From NCBI GenBank assembly GCA_902773135.1, contig CACYDP010000048.1:1-64000 (forward strand): a stretch of 64,000 nucleotides of DNA. The letters are read 5' to 3'. The notes beneath the pieces are model-generated. The model had not been told where the DNA came from. It saw only the letters and a program-made list of their open reading frames with translations, and searched no databases. The translations under genes were made by a program, and so were the position numbers. Each line of letters opens with the position of its first letter. The first letter of the stretch is position 1. Positions 34,140 to 43,668 of the stretch are shown piece by piece. This stretch comes from an uncultured Ruminococcus sp. (GTDB lineage: Bacteria > Bacillota > Clostridia > Oscillospirales > Acutalibacteraceae).

Positions 34140-35477
34140 TTACTGTGCCGCAAATTCTTTGATTTTTTCAAGAAGAACTGCCCTGTCGTTCTTGATTGCT
34201 CCGTCCATCACAAGACCGCATAGCATTTCAAGACATTCGCCGATTTTTTTCCCGTCTTTGATATTGCAGTTTTTGACATCATATCCGTTTACTGCAAGTT
34301 CTTTTACCGAAAAAACACCGTTGTTGGCGATTTCGTCATCATAAATTTTTTGCAGTTGGCTGATATATGCCAGCTTATCGGGAATAGTGGACGGATTTTG
34401 TGCCAATGCATCGGCACGTTTGAGTTCAAGCAGCTCGGGATAAAGTTTGGGGCCTGTTCTGGCAATTTCACGTCTTACATATTTGGGTTCGGCAGGTACA
34501 CGAACATCGTGCCATTTGACAAGAATGATAACATCTTTTTTTGTTTTATTATCAAATCTCATTCGTGTCATAATTTCTTCTGTCATTTTGGCACTTTCTT
34601 CCGGGTGTCCTTTAAAATGTCCGATACCGTTCTGATCCACTTTATGTTTTTTCGGTTTTCCGAAATCGTGGAACAATGCCGCTGTGCGAAGCAATATTTC
34701 GGGCTTGACCGCTGCAACCGCCTTGATCGTGTGTGTCCATACATCGTAAATATGGTGCGGATTATTTTGTTGAAGTCCTATCATAGGCTTGATTTCAGGA
34801 ATCAATACACAAAACACATCTGCATATTCTGTCAGAATTTTTTCAACATTTTCGCCTGTCAGTATTTTGACAAATTCCGACAGAATTCTCTCGGCAGAGA
34901 TTTTGACAAGCAAACCGGCATTTTGATGAATACTGTCAGCGGTATTTTTTTCAATATCAAATCCGAGCTTTGAAGAAAATCTGAGTGCACGAAGTATTCT
35001 GAGAGCGTCCTCATTAAAACGCTGATCCGGGTCACCGACACAGCGTATCAATCGGTTTTGTATATCTTTGATTCCATCAAACTCATCACATAAGCCCTGC
35101 TCATCATTATATGCCATTGCATTGATGGTAAAATCACGGCGTGATAAATCTTCTTTCAGATTTTTTACAAATGTTACGTTTTTAGGGTGGCGGTTATCCA
35201 AATATTCGCCGTCGGTACGGAAAGTTGTAATTTCATAATTTTGATGCTCAAGCCTTACGGTGACGGTTCCGTGTTTCATTCCGTTTTCAACAATATTTTT
35301 TTGCCCCAGTATTGCAAGAACTTCCTCCGGAGCGGCAGACGTGCAAATATCCCAGTCAGACGGCTTTTTGCCCATCATACTGTCACGTATACAGCCCCCC
35401 ACCGCATAGGCATCGAAACCTTTCGATTGAATCTTAGCAATCATTTGCTTTACGGGCATCGGCATATTTATATTCAC
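34140..35477 (-). CDS. cca: CCA tRNA nucleotidyltransferase with HD domain
   Basis: A ~445-residue class II enzyme that adds or repairs the 3' CCA of tRNAs. It has AYAVGGCIRDSMMGKKPSDWDICTS (GG...DxD catalytic motif), RRDFTINAMAY, CVGDPDQRFNEDALRILRALRFSSK and a C-terminal HD domain with TAALFHDFGK. The start is uncertain: GTG 35477 has GGTGA just upstream and is used; ATG 35465 is the next choice. First gene of the cca-to-rnr run. Confidence 0.93.
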   Translation of the reverse strand: MNINMPMPVKQMIAKIQSKGFDAYAVGGCIRDSMMGKKPSDWDICTSAAPEEVLAILGQKNIVENGMKHGTVTVRLEHQNYEITTFRTDGEYLDNRHPKNVTFVKNLKEDLSRRDFTINAMAYNDEQGLCDEFDGIKDIQNRLIRCVGDPDQRFNEDALRILRALRFSSKLGFDIEKNTADSIHQNAGLLVKISAERILSEFVKILTGENVEKILTEYADVFCVLIPEIKPMIGLQQNNPHHIYDVWTHTIKAVAAVKPEILLRTAALFHDFGKPKKHKVDQNGIGHFKGHPEESAKMTEEIMTRMRFDNKTKKDVIILVKWHDVRVPAEPKYVRREIARTGPKLYPELLELKRADALAQNPSTIPDKLAYISQLQKIYDDEIANNGVFSVKELAVNGYDVKNCNIKDGKKIGECLEMLCGLVMDGAIKNDRAVLLEKIKEFAAQ

Positions 35478-35511
35478 TGTTTCACCACATTTCAATATTA
35501 TCCATTAATAA

Positions 35512-35550
35512 TAAAGCACCTGCAATGTTGTTTACATTGAAGGTGCTTGG
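35512..35550 (-). terminator. terminator of secG
   Basis: AAGCACCT (35514-35521) pairs with AGGTGCTT (35541-35548), extended by CAATG/CATTG; on the minus strand the hairpin is followed by TATTATT. Confidence 0.6.
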
Positions 35551-35577
35551 GAATATCTTTGTCAAAATCGATTGGTA

Positions 35578-36147
35578 TCAGCCTTCGCTCGATACAGATT
35601 CAGCTGTGCTTTCTGCTACCGATGCTGCTTCACTTGATGCTGATTCAGTCTTGCTTTCTGCTGCCGACGCTGCTTCGCTTGATGCTGATTCAGTCTTGCT
35701 TTCTGCTGCCGACACTGCTTCGCTTGATGCTGATTCAGTCTTGCTTTCTGCTGCCGATGCTGCCTGGCTTGATGCTGATTCAGCCTTGCTTTCTGCTGCC
35801 GATGCTGCTTCGCTTGATGCTGACTCATCTGTGCTTTCATCTTCGGATTCTTCCTGACTGACTACCGACGTTTCGGAAGAAGTATCAACAGCGGTATTTT
35901 TCGGCATAAAATACTGAATCGCATTCAAAGCAATGACAAATATAAAGAATGCAATTGCACAATATTTTGTTACTCTTGCGAAGATCGCATCTGCTGTACG
36001 GGCTTTACCTCTGCTAAGAAACGAATCTGCACCGCCTGTGATAGTACCCAGACCTGCCTGATGACCTTCCTGAAGAATAATGACGATGATCATAATAACA
36101 GAAAAAATCAGAACCAACGCACCTATAATAATTTCCCAAATTCCCAT
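35578..36147 (-). CDS. secG: SecG translocase subunit with long Ser/Ala/Glu repeat tail
   Basis: A 189-residue protein. Residues 1-~78 are a normal SecG: a first membrane helix, the cytoplasmic loop EGHQAGLGTITGGADSFLSRGKART, and a second helix ending in NAIQYFMPK. SecG assists SecYEG protein export. Unlike the usual ~75-80 residue subunit, it carries a ~110-residue tail made of an acidic spacer and five copies of a 15-residue SSEAASAAESKTESA-like unit. The tail should lie on the outer face. RBS AGGAGG. It is upstream of cca but separated by a terminator. Confidence 0.88.
   Translation of the reverse strand: MGIWEIIIGALVLIFSVIMIIVIILQEGHQAGLGTITGGADSFLSRGKARTADAIFARVTKYCAIAFFIFVIALNAIQYFMPKNTAVDTSSETSVVSQEESEDESTDESASSEAASAAESKAESASSQAASAAESKTESASSEAVSAAESKTESASSEAASAAESKTESASSEAASVAESTAESVSSEG
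35597..35825 (-). repeat. 45-bp tandem repeat inside secG
   Basis: Five in-frame units of 45 bp, marked by GATTCAG at 35597, 35642, 35687, 35732 and 35777, nearly identical to one another, plus a diverged sixth start at 35822. Confidence 0.9.
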
Positions 36148-36262
36148 ATTTTAAAATCCTCCTGCGAAAATAACATTTGTTTTAACAATACTCATTTATC
36201 ATATCATATTAGCAATGTAAAATCAAGTGCTTTGTTAAATAAAAATTTATGATAATTTTATG

Positions 36263-36376
36263 TATAATATCCTGTAAGCGGAAGAATACTATAAGTGATG
36301 AAAAAAGCGTTTGCTTTCATCAACTATCGTACAAAGAATTTCCGCAGTTCAAATATGGGCTGCGGAAATTTTTTTA
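36263..36376 (+). ncRNA. possible small RNA between secG and parC
   Basis: A TATAAT at about 36263 is followed by a hairpin GATGAAA...TTTCATC (36298-36322) and a strong terminator-type hairpin AATTTCCGCAG (36337-36347)/CTGCGGAAATT (36360-36370) with seven T. A ~105-nt plus-strand transcript with no ORF would result. The -35 region is poor and no homologue is known to me. The last hairpin may simply be the parC terminator used from both sides. Confidence 0.3.
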
Positions 36377-38611
36377 AAACATCATCTGCTCCCCCAGTTC
36401 ATCAGCTCTGGGAACCAAACCTGATGAAGGTATCGTTTTGGCACGGTATCTGTCAGGGTTAGTAAGCATTGTATTTTCAAATACTTCCGCAGATATGATA
36501 CGGTGTCCTTTTTTGAGTTTCATCACTGCCACACCCTGCGTATTTCTTGTGGTCTTTTCCAGAAGATCGGAAGATTTAAAAATCAGTATCCTGCCCGATG
36601 AGGACCTCAATAGGATATCCGCATCGTCATTTTCGGCGTAGACAATGGCGGCAAGGTTCTGCTTATCCGAATAGGCTCCGGTGAGCTTTTTACGGTTGGT
36701 TTTTGTGGCATAAGAGGCAAGCGGAACTTTAGCAATCTTTCCGTTTTCAAAGACAAAGAATACATAACCCTTATAATCTTTGGAAGGTATCATATACAAT
36801 GCATTTTCGCCCTCATCAAAGGACAATCTTGACGGTATATACTCGCCAAGCACACTTGTTTTGGTATCGGAGAATTCGTGAGCCTTGGTCTTATATGCCT
36901 GCTGCCGATCGGTAAAGAAAATGAGATCGGTGTGATTGGTGGTTTCAAAATGTTCTATAATTTCATCGCCCTCTTTCAGCTTGTGCTCGCCGCTCATTCT
37001 GAGTGACTGAGGGGTGATTTTCTTGAAATATCCTTCTTTGGTAAAGAACAGATTCACCGGATAATCGGGTATATCCTCGACAATTTCTTCCTCAACAATA
37101 TCATCGGCAAAAATAATCATACTTTTTCTGGGCTGACCGTATTTTTCGGCGATTTCTTCCAGCTCTTTGATAATGATTTTTTTGATTTTGGCATTGCTTT
37201 TAAGTATGCCTTCCAGTTTTTCAATTTCTTTTTCCAACTGTGAAATATCGTCTGTACGTTTGAGAATGTATTCACGATTCAGATGACGCAGTTTGATTTC
37301 CGCAACATATTCTGCCTGTACTTCATCAATGCCGAATCCTTCCATCAGATTGGGAATCACCTTATTTTCTTCTTCGGTGTTCCGTATGATGCTGATTGCC
37401 TTATCAATGTCCAGAAGTATCTTTTCCAGACCTCTCAGCAAATGCAGTCTGTCCTGTTTTTTATGCAGATCAAAAAAGGTTCTTCTCTTGACACATTCAA
37501 TCCTGAATGCCGACCACTCATTCAATAGTTCCCTCACTCCGAGCACTTTGGGAGTTCCTGCAATCAGAACATTGAAATTACACGAAAAACTGTCTTCCAA
37601 AGAAGTCATCTTATATAATTTCTGCATCAATTTATCCGGATTCATTCCTCGTTTCAGATCAATCGTGATTTTCAGACCATCGATACCGGTTTCGTCACGA
37701 ATATCCGAAATCTCCTTGATTTTTCCCTGTTTTACCAGATCGATCACCTTTTCAATCACTGCCTCCGCAGTGGTCGTCTGAGGAATACTGAGAATATCAA
37801 TACAGTTCTGGGATTTATCATAATTATATCTGCCTCTGAGCCGGATACTTCCACGACCCGTCCGGTAGACATTTTCCATCACTTTTTTATCATAAATAAT
37901 ATCTGCTCCGCCTGTAAAATCGGGTGCTGTAAGCGTAGACATAATATCAAAATCGGGATCTTTCAGAAGCTCTGCTGTGGTTCTGCATACTTCTGCAAGG
38001 TTGAACGAACAGATAGAGCTCGCCATACCTACTGCAATACCTGTATTGGCATTGACAAGCACCGATGGAAATGCTGCCGGAAGCAGTGTGGGTTCTTTCA
38101 GTGTATTATCATAATTATCGACAAAATCAACAGTATCCTTATCTATGTCATTAAACAGCTCATTACAAATCGGGTCGAGTTTTGCTTCCGTATATCTTGA
38201 TGCTGCCCACGCCATATCACGACTGTAAAATTTACCGAAATTTCCCTTTGAATCAACAAAAGGATGTAAAAGTGCCTCATACCCCCTGCTCAGTCTTACC
38301 ATTGTATCATAGATCGCTGTATCACCGTGAGGATTCAGTTTCATTGTCTGTCCCACAATATTAGCCGATTTTGTTCTGGTCGAACCGAGCAGCCCCATTT
38401 TATACATCGTATAGAGCAGCTTTCTGTGTGAGGGCTTGAATCCGTCAATTTCCGGAATTGCCCTGGAAAGAATTACGCTCATTGCATAAGGCATATAATT
38501 TTCTTCGATTGTTGACGCTACCTTCTGTTCGACGATCTCCCCCGCACCTGCAATATATCCCTGTATCCGAGGCTGCTGACTGCCTGCTGATGTTTTCCTT
38601 TTTTTTGCCAT
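36374..38611 (-). CDS. parC: type II topoisomerase subunit A (topoisomerase IV ParC-like)
   Basis: A 745-residue DNA-breaking/rejoining subunit. Visible are AIPEIDGFKPSHRKLLY, the quinolone-region HGDTAIYDTMVRLSR, the catalytic Tyr in AASRYTEAKL (~residue 130), FPSVLVNANTGIAVGMAS and a C-terminal beta-pinwheel. No GyrA-box (QRRGGKG) is seen, so it is more like ParC than GyrA. The position equivalent to E. coli Ser83 is Thr. ATG 38611 has AGGTGA upstream, while the longer frame begins with GTG. It follows the ParE-like gene on the same strand. Confidence 0.9.
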   Translation of the reverse strand: MAKKRKTSAGSQQPRIQGYIAGAGEIVEQKVASTIEENYMPYAMSVILSRAIPEIDGFKPSHRKLLYTMYKMGLLGSTRTKSANIVGQTMKLNPHGDTAIYDTMVRLSRGYEALLHPFVDSKGNFGKFYSRDMAWAASRYTEAKLDPICNELFNDIDKDTVDFVDNYDNTLKEPTLLPAAFPSVLVNANTGIAVGMASSICSFNLAEVCRTTAELLKDPDFDIMSTLTAPDFTGGADIIYDKKVMENVYRTGRGSIRLRGRYNYDKSQNCIDILSIPQTTTAEAVIEKVIDLVKQGKIKEISDIRDETGIDGLKITIDLKRGMNPDKLMQKLYKMTSLEDSFSCNFNVLIAGTPKVLGVRELLNEWSAFRIECVKRRTFFDLHKKQDRLHLLRGLEKILLDIDKAISIIRNTEEENKVIPNLMEGFGIDEVQAEYVAEIKLRHLNREYILKRTDDISQLEKEIEKLEGILKSNAKIKKIIIKELEEIAEKYGQPRKSMIIFADDIVEEEIVEDIPDYPVNLFFTKEGYFKKITPQSLRMSGEHKLKEGDEIIEHFETTNHTDLIFFTDRQQAYKTKAHEFSDTKTSVLGEYIPSRLSFDEGENALYMIPSKDYKGYVFFVFENGKIAKVPLASYATKTNRKKLTGAYSDKQNLAAIVYAENDDADILLRSSSGRILIFKSSDLLEKTTRNTQGVAVMKLKKGHRIISAEVFENTMLTNPDRYRAKTIPSSGLVPRADELGEQMMF

Positions 38612-38668
38612 ATTTTCTTTCACCTGTATTCTGGTATTATCAAATCATAAATTAGAAATATCGGACGA

Positions 38669-40654
38669 TTACGAAACATCGAGATCGTCAATATATTTAT
38701 AGCCGTTTTCAACAATATAATCTTTTCTGCCGCTGAGGTTATCTCCCAGAAGTATATCAAACATCTGAGAAGTCCGTGCCGCATCGTCCGGCATAATTTT
38801 GATCAGACGGCGTGTAGACGGATTCATTGTTGTCAAACTCATCATATCGGGTTCATTTTCACCAAGACCTTTGGAACGCTGTACGGTGAATTTTTTATCG
38901 CCTATTTCTTTGATGAACTGTTCTTTTTCGGCTTCGGTATATGCAAAATACACCTTATCTTTGGTATTGATTTCATAAAGAGGAGATTCGGCAATGAATA
39001 CTTTGCCTTCCTCTATCAGTGTCGGAGTCAGTCGGTAAACCATCGTCAGCAGCAACGTCCGTATCTGAAATCCGTCAACATCGGCATCTGTGCAGAAGAT
39101 AACCTTGTTCCAGCGGAGCAGGTCCATATCAAATGAAGCAAGATCTTTATTAGCTTTTGATTTCACTTCTACCCCACAGCCAAGCACTTTTAAAAGATCT
39201 GTAATGATTTCGCTTTTAAAAATCTTGTCATAATCTGCTTTCAGACAATTCAGAATTTTGCCCCTGATAGGCATAATCGCCTGAAAATCGGGATTACGGG
39301 CTTGTTTGCAGGCACCGAGAGCCGAATCACCCTCTACGATAAACAATTCTCTTTCTGCCTTGTCTTTGCTTCGGCAGTCAACAAATTTTGCTACACGTCC
39401 GGTCATATCCATATTGCCGGCAAGGGTCTTTTTGATATTCAGACGTGTTTTTTCGGCACTTTCACGGCTTCTTTTATTAATCAGCACCTGATTGGCTATT
39501 TTTTCCGCATCGAGCTTGTTCTCGATAAAATAAACTTCCAGCTGATGACGCAGATATTCTGTCATTGCATCTTGTATGCCTTTATTGGTAATCGCCTTTT
39601 TCGTCTGGTTTTCATAGGACGTGACACTTGAAAAGGAGGATATAACGATCACAAGACAATCCTTTACATCATCAAAATTAATTTTATTTTCATTTTTATT
39701 GTACTTCCCGTTTTGTTTCAGATAGGAATCAATGGAATAAACAAAAGCGTTTTTCACTGCTTTTTCGGGAGCACCTCCGTATTCGAGCCAACTGGAATTA
39801 TGGTAATATTCCGAAACGGACACTTTATTGGAAAATGCCAGTGCAATATTAATCTTTGTTTTGTATTCCGGCTTATCGGAGCGGTCACGAACCATTCTTT
39901 CCGTCTGCCATGTCTGAACCTGCGAAAGTGCTTCCTCTCCCACGATTTCCTTAACGTGGTCTTCGATACCGTTTTCGTATCTGAATTCGGAAGTTTCAAA
40001 CTGTCCGTTTTTTTCTGTTCTGAAAATAAAATGAATGCCTGCGTTGACGATTGCCTGACGCTTGATGGTATCAATATAATATTCATCGGAAATATCAATA
40101 TCCGTAAATACTTCCAGATCGGGTTTCCAACGGATTTTTGTTCCTGTTTTTCTGCCCGTATACTGCTCACGTTTCAGACCGCCGACATTTTCACCGTGTT
40201 CAAAATGAAGTGTAAAGCGTGTCCCATCACGGCGAATATCAACATCCATATATTCGGACGAATATTGGGTAGAACAAAGTCCCAGACCGTTCAGTCCCAG
40301 TGAAAATTCATAGTTTTCCGCCTGACTGTTGTTATATTTGCCGCCTGCGTATAATTCACAAAAAACAAGTTCCCAGTTATAGCGTTCTTCATTTTTGTTG
40401 TAATCAACGGGTATTCCTCTTCCGAAATCCTCTATTTCAATAGAGTGATCGGCATATTTTGTTACAATAATTTCCTTTCCGTAGCCCTCTCTCGCCTCAT
40501 CTATCGAGTTCGAGAGAATTTCAAAAACAGAATGCTGACAGCCCTCGATACCGTCCGAACCAAATATCACAGCAGGACGTTTTCTGACTCTGTCCGCACC
40601 TTTCAGAGAACTGATACTCTCATTACCATATTCTTGTACTTTCTTTTTTGCCAA
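38669..40654 (-). CDS. parE: type II topoisomerase subunit B (topoisomerase IV ParE-like)
   Basis: A 661-residue ATPase subunit. The GHKL fold shows EILSNSIDEAREGYG (Mg-binding Asn), EDFGRGIPVD and GLNGLGLCSTQY. The Toprim domain shows FIVEGDSALG, PIRGKILN and CTDADVDGFQIRTLLL, with RSKGLGENEPDMM near the end. With the ParC-like gene behind it, it forms a second type II topoisomerase for decatenation. The start codon appears to be TTG, 7 bases after GAGAGG; no ATG lies nearby. Confidence 0.9.
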   Translation of the reverse strand: MAKKKVQEYGNESISSLKGADRVRKRPAVIFGSDGIEGCQHSVFEILSNSIDEAREGYGKEIIVTKYADHSIEIEDFGRGIPVDYNKNEERYNWELVFCELYAGGKYNNSQAENYEFSLGLNGLGLCSTQYSSEYMDVDIRRDGTRFTLHFEHGENVGGLKREQYTGRKTGTKIRWKPDLEVFTDIDISDEYYIDTIKRQAIVNAGIHFIFRTEKNGQFETSEFRYENGIEDHVKEIVGEEALSQVQTWQTERMVRDRSDKPEYKTKINIALAFSNKVSVSEYYHNSSWLEYGGAPEKAVKNAFVYSIDSYLKQNGKYNKNENKINFDDVKDCLVIVISSFSSVTSYENQTKKAITNKGIQDAMTEYLRHQLEVYFIENKLDAEKIANQVLINKRSRESAEKTRLNIKKTLAGNMDMTGRVAKFVDCRSKDKAERELFIVEGDSALGACKQARNPDFQAIMPIRGKILNCLKADYDKIFKSEIITDLLKVLGCGVEVKSKANKDLASFDMDLLRWNKVIFCTDADVDGFQIRTLLLTMVYRLTPTLIEEGKVFIAESPLYEINTKDKVYFAYTEAEKEQFIKEIGDKKFTVQRSKGLGENEPDMMSLTTMNPSTRRLIKIMPDDAARTSQMFDILLGDNLSGRKDYIVENGYKYIDDLDVS

Positions 40655-40745
40655 TTTCTTTCCTCTCCCGTATATGACAGGTATTGCTGTCTCAGAGCCT
40701 GTTTAACATCTTGGCACTGCACGACACAGATATAAAAACAGCCTC

Positions 40746-41582
40746 TTAATTGTTCATAAGTTCCGTTCCGTCATCAAATTTGCCTATTACTTCCTTGAAA
40801 TAACCGATAATCCAATCTTCAAAGGATTTCCCCGTTGGGTGGGGCATTTGCAGTCCGTGATCAAAAAATGATGTCTGACCGCACATATCGCCGTCACAGA
40901 TCAGCATAATGCAGTAAGTGCTGCCGGCACTGGCAATTTCCAGAAGACCGCTGTACCCTTCTTCACGCACACTGCGGTAGGCTTCTTGATTACCTGTTTG
41001 GTAGACATCGGTAACAGCTTTTGCCCACTGATCCCAGATTTCCTTGGTAAGACCGGAATGAATGATAGATGTTTTGCCGCTGATGCTGTAAGGATAAGTA
41101 TAGTAATCAGGCTCATTTCTGACGATCTGATAATCCACATGTCTGCTTGAATGTGCGTAAAAATTGCGATATTCAAGTTCTTCGAGAGAATAAATACCAT
41201 AGTACGGACCTGCTCCGCCGTTGCCGACCTGTGTCAGAAAATCCACATATCCCTGCGGAATGTTGATTTGATGACGCTGTTCAAATTCTCTTACCTTTGA
41301 CAGCGGTACAACCGGATTGAGCCGGTATCTGTGTCTGTCCGCACCGAACTGCTCACACTCGTTATCAAGTTCTCCTGCACGTTTGATCAGCTGAATCAAT
41401 CCGGCTGCAAATTTCGACATTTCGGGAAGCGTACTGTCAGAAAGCTGTCTGATGAATTCCAGTCCCGTTACTTCCGTACTTTCCGTATGATTGATCTGTT
41501 TGATCTTATCAAGTCCGGTAATATTCATCTCTTGGGTATTATCGCCCGATTTTTTGATTTTGTCAAGTCCGAGTATTTCCAT
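40746..41582 (-). CDS. SMI1/KNR4 (SUKH) domain protein with N-terminal triplet motif
   Basis: A 278-residue soluble protein. Residues ~95-250 form a SUKH domain (LSKVREFEQRHQINIPQGYVDFL, then VGNGGAGPYYGIYSLEEL), a fold found in toxin-immunity proteins and in regulatory proteins. The first ~50 residues hold three spaced copies of a short motif: GLDKIKK, GLDKIKQ and GLEFIRQ, each about 18-20 residues apart, joined by polar linkers. No toxin gene is next to it. It ends/starts two bases from uvrB and is probably expressed with it. RBS AGGAGG. Confidence 0.75.
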   Translation of the reverse strand: MEILGLDKIKKSGDNTQEMNITGLDKIKQINHTESTEVTGLEFIRQLSDSTLPEMSKFAAGLIQLIKRAGELDNECEQFGADRHRYRLNPVVPLSKVREFEQRHQINIPQGYVDFLTQVGNGGAGPYYGIYSLEELEYRNFYAHSSRHVDYQIVRNEPDYYTYPYSISGKTSIIHSGLTKEIWDQWAKAVTDVYQTGNQEAYRSVREEGYSGLLEIASAGSTYCIMLICDGDMCGQTSFFDHGLQMPHPTGKSFEDWIIGYFKEVIGKFDDGTELMNN

Positions 41583-41584
41583 TG

Positions 41585-43540
41585 TTAGCCTCCTAGTTCT
41601 TTAATTTTATCACGAAGATAAGCTGCGTGTTCAAATTCCAACAATTTTGCCGCCGCTTTCATTTCTTTTGTCAGCTGTTCGATCATCTTTTGTCGTTCTG
41701 CCTTTGATAGTTTCGTTTTTGAACGTTTCTCAACATCATCGTGAGAAGAAATTTCAATAATATCATTGACTTTCTTGACAATGGTTTTCGGAACAATGCC
41801 GTTTTCTTCATTATATTTCTGTTGAATGGTACGGCGTCGTTCGGTTTCCTCTATTGCTTTTTCCATAGAATCTGTTACCACATCGGCATACATAATGACC
41901 TTGCCTTCGGAATTTCTGGCGGCACGTCCGATCGTCTGTATCAAAGAACGCTCACTTCTGAGGAAGCCTTCTTTATCGGCATCAAGTATCGCAACCAGTG
42001 ATACTTCGGGAATATCAAGACCTTCACGGAGCAAATTAATGCCGACAAGCACATCAAATTCGCCAAGACGCAGATCTCTGATAATTTCCATACGCTCCAC
42101 AGTATCTATATCGTGATGCATATAACGCACTTTAATACCCACAGATGTCAGATAGTCCGTAAGATCTTCTGCCATTTTTTTCGTAAGAGTGGTGACAAGC
42201 ACACGTTGCTTGCGAGCTGTACGGAGATTGATTTCAGAGATAAGGTCGTCCATCTGTCCTTCTACGGGTCGTACGCTGATTTCAGGATCAAGCAGTCCGG
42301 TCGGACGTATTACCTGTTCGGCAATGACCTTACTTTTTTCTTTTTCAAGATCACCGGGTGTGGCACTGACAAATACCGCCTGATTGATTCTGTCGTAAAA
42401 TTCGTTGAAGTTCAGGGGTCTGTTGTCAAATGCCGACGGAAGTCTGAACCCAAAATTCACGAGATTTTCTTTGCGTCCCCTGTCGCCCCCGTACATTCCT
42501 CTGACCTGAGGCAAGGTGACGTGCGATTCATCAACAAACAGCAAAAAGTCTTTCGGAAAATAATCAAGCAGTGTGTACGGAGAGGAACCCGGTTCTCTGC
42601 CGGAAAGAACCCTCGAATAATTTTCGATACCCGTGCAGAATCCTATTTCACGCAGCATTTCAATATCATATCTGGTACGCTGTTCGATTCTTTCAGCTTC
42701 CAGCAGTTTTCCTCTGTCCTGAAAGAATCGGATACGTTCTTCCAGCTCTTGCTCAATTTCGGATACTGCCTGCTCCATTTTATCTCTCGGGACAATATAA
42801 TGTGAAGCAGGATAAATTGCTGCGTGACGCACAGTACCTTTGACTTCGCCCGTAACGGAATTCAGTTCGGTAATTCTGTCGATCTCATCACCGAAAAATT
42901 CCACACGGATAATGGTATCGCTGGATGATGCCGGAAAAATTTCCACAACATCTCCTCTGACACGAAATTTATTACGGGTAAAATCTATATCATTTCGTTC
43001 ATACTGCAATTCTACCAATTTTTTAAGCAGATCATCACGGCTTTTTTCCATTCCCGGACGGAGCGAAATCACCATTGTACGGTAATCAATCGGGTTGCCG
43101 AGAGAATAGATGCAGGAAACGCTCGATACAATAATGACATCTCTGCGTTCGGAAAGTGCAAGCGTTGCAGAATGACGGAGTTTGTCGATCTCGTCATTAA
43201 TGGAACTGTCCTTTTCGATATAGGTATCCGTTGTCGGAACGTAGGCTTCGGGCTGATAATAATCGTAATAGCTTACGAAATATTCGACCGCATTATCGGG
43301 AAAAAATTCTTTGAATTCACTGCAAAGCTGTGCCGCCAGCGTTTTATTATGAGCCAGTACAAGTGTCGGACGGTTCATTTTCGCAATGATATTCGCCATT
43401 GTGAACGTTTTGCCCGATCCTGTTACTCCCAGAAGTGTCTGTTCTTTATTGCCGGCTCTGATACTTCTGACAAGTTCGTCTATCGCCTGCGGCTGATCTC
43501 CGGTAGGCTGATAGTCCGATACCAGTTTAAAATGTTCCAA
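41585..43540 (-). CDS. uvrB: excinuclease ABC subunit B
   Basis: A 651-residue nucleotide-excision-repair protein that takes over damaged DNA from UvrA and recruits UvrC. It has [17 protein letters not shown], Walker [16 protein letters not shown], the beta-hairpin [21 protein letters not shown], helicase motifs V/VI ([18 protein letters not shown]) and the C-terminal UVR motif ([22 protein letters not shown]). The likely start is TTG 43540, giving MEHFKLVS like homologues, with AAAGGGTGA at proper spacing. The GTG three codons upstream touches the RBS. Confidence 0.96.
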   Translation of the reverse strand: MEHFKLVSDYQPTGDQPQAIDELVRSIRAGNKEQTLLGVTGSGKTFTMANIIAKMNRPTLVLAHNKTLAAQLCSEFKEFFPDNAVEYFVSYYDYYQPEAYVPTTDTYIEKDSSINDEIDKLRHSATLALSERRDVIIVSSVSCIYSLGNPIDYRTMVISLRPGMEKSRDDLLKKLVELQYERNDIDFTRNKFRVRGDVVEIFPASSSDTIIRVEFFGDEIDRITELNSVTGEVKGTVRHAAIYPASHYIVPRDKMEQAVSEIEQELEERIRFFQDRGKLLEAERIEQRTRYDIEMLREIGFCTGIENYSRVLSGREPGSSPYTLLDYFPKDFLLFVDESHVTLPQVRGMYGGDRGRKENLVNFGFRLPSAFDNRPLNFNEFYDRINQAVFVSATPGDLEKEKSKVIAEQVIRPTGLLDPEISVRPVEGQMDDLISEINLRTARKQRVLVTTLTKKMAEDLTDYLTSVGIKVRYMHHDIDTVERMEIIRDLRLGEFDVLVGINLLREGLDIPEVSLVAILDADKEGFLRSERSLIQTIGRAARNSEGKVIMYADVVTDSMEKAIEETERRRTIQQKYNEENGIVPKTIVKKVNDIIEISSHDDVEKRSKTKLSKAERQKMIEQLTKEMKAAAKLLEFEHAAYLRDKIKELGG

Positions 43541-43579
43541 ATATTTCACCCTTTCTTCATCACTTTTTCTTCACAGAGG

Positions 43580-43654
43580 AGTTTCGCTCTTTGCGAAGAG
43601 CGAGCAGGAGCTCTGTCCCTGCACCCCGCCACCTTTGAAAAGGTGGACGAAACT
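43580..43654. repeat. REP/MITE-like palindromic element
   Basis: A 75-bp stretch bounded by AGTTTCG (43580-43586) and its inverted copy CGAAACT (43648-43654). Inside are three hairpins: CGCTCTT...AAGAGCG, GCAGG...CCTGC and CCACCTT...AAGGTGG. The content is GC-richer than its surroundings. I recall similar CTGCACCCCGCC/AAAAGGTGG elements between genes of other clostridia, but this could not be searched. Confidence 0.6.
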
Positions 43655-43668
43655 TTGCATTTGACAGA

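Noticed and set aside
35595..35830. Direct repeats that might suggest a CRISPR array
   Set aside because: The 45-bp units are contiguous, without spacers, and in frame within secG, so they are a coding tandem repeat. No CRISPR array or cas gene is seen in the window.
42113..42805. 230-codon plus-strand frame opposite uvrB
   Set aside because: Antisense shadow of a conserved gene, no RBS.
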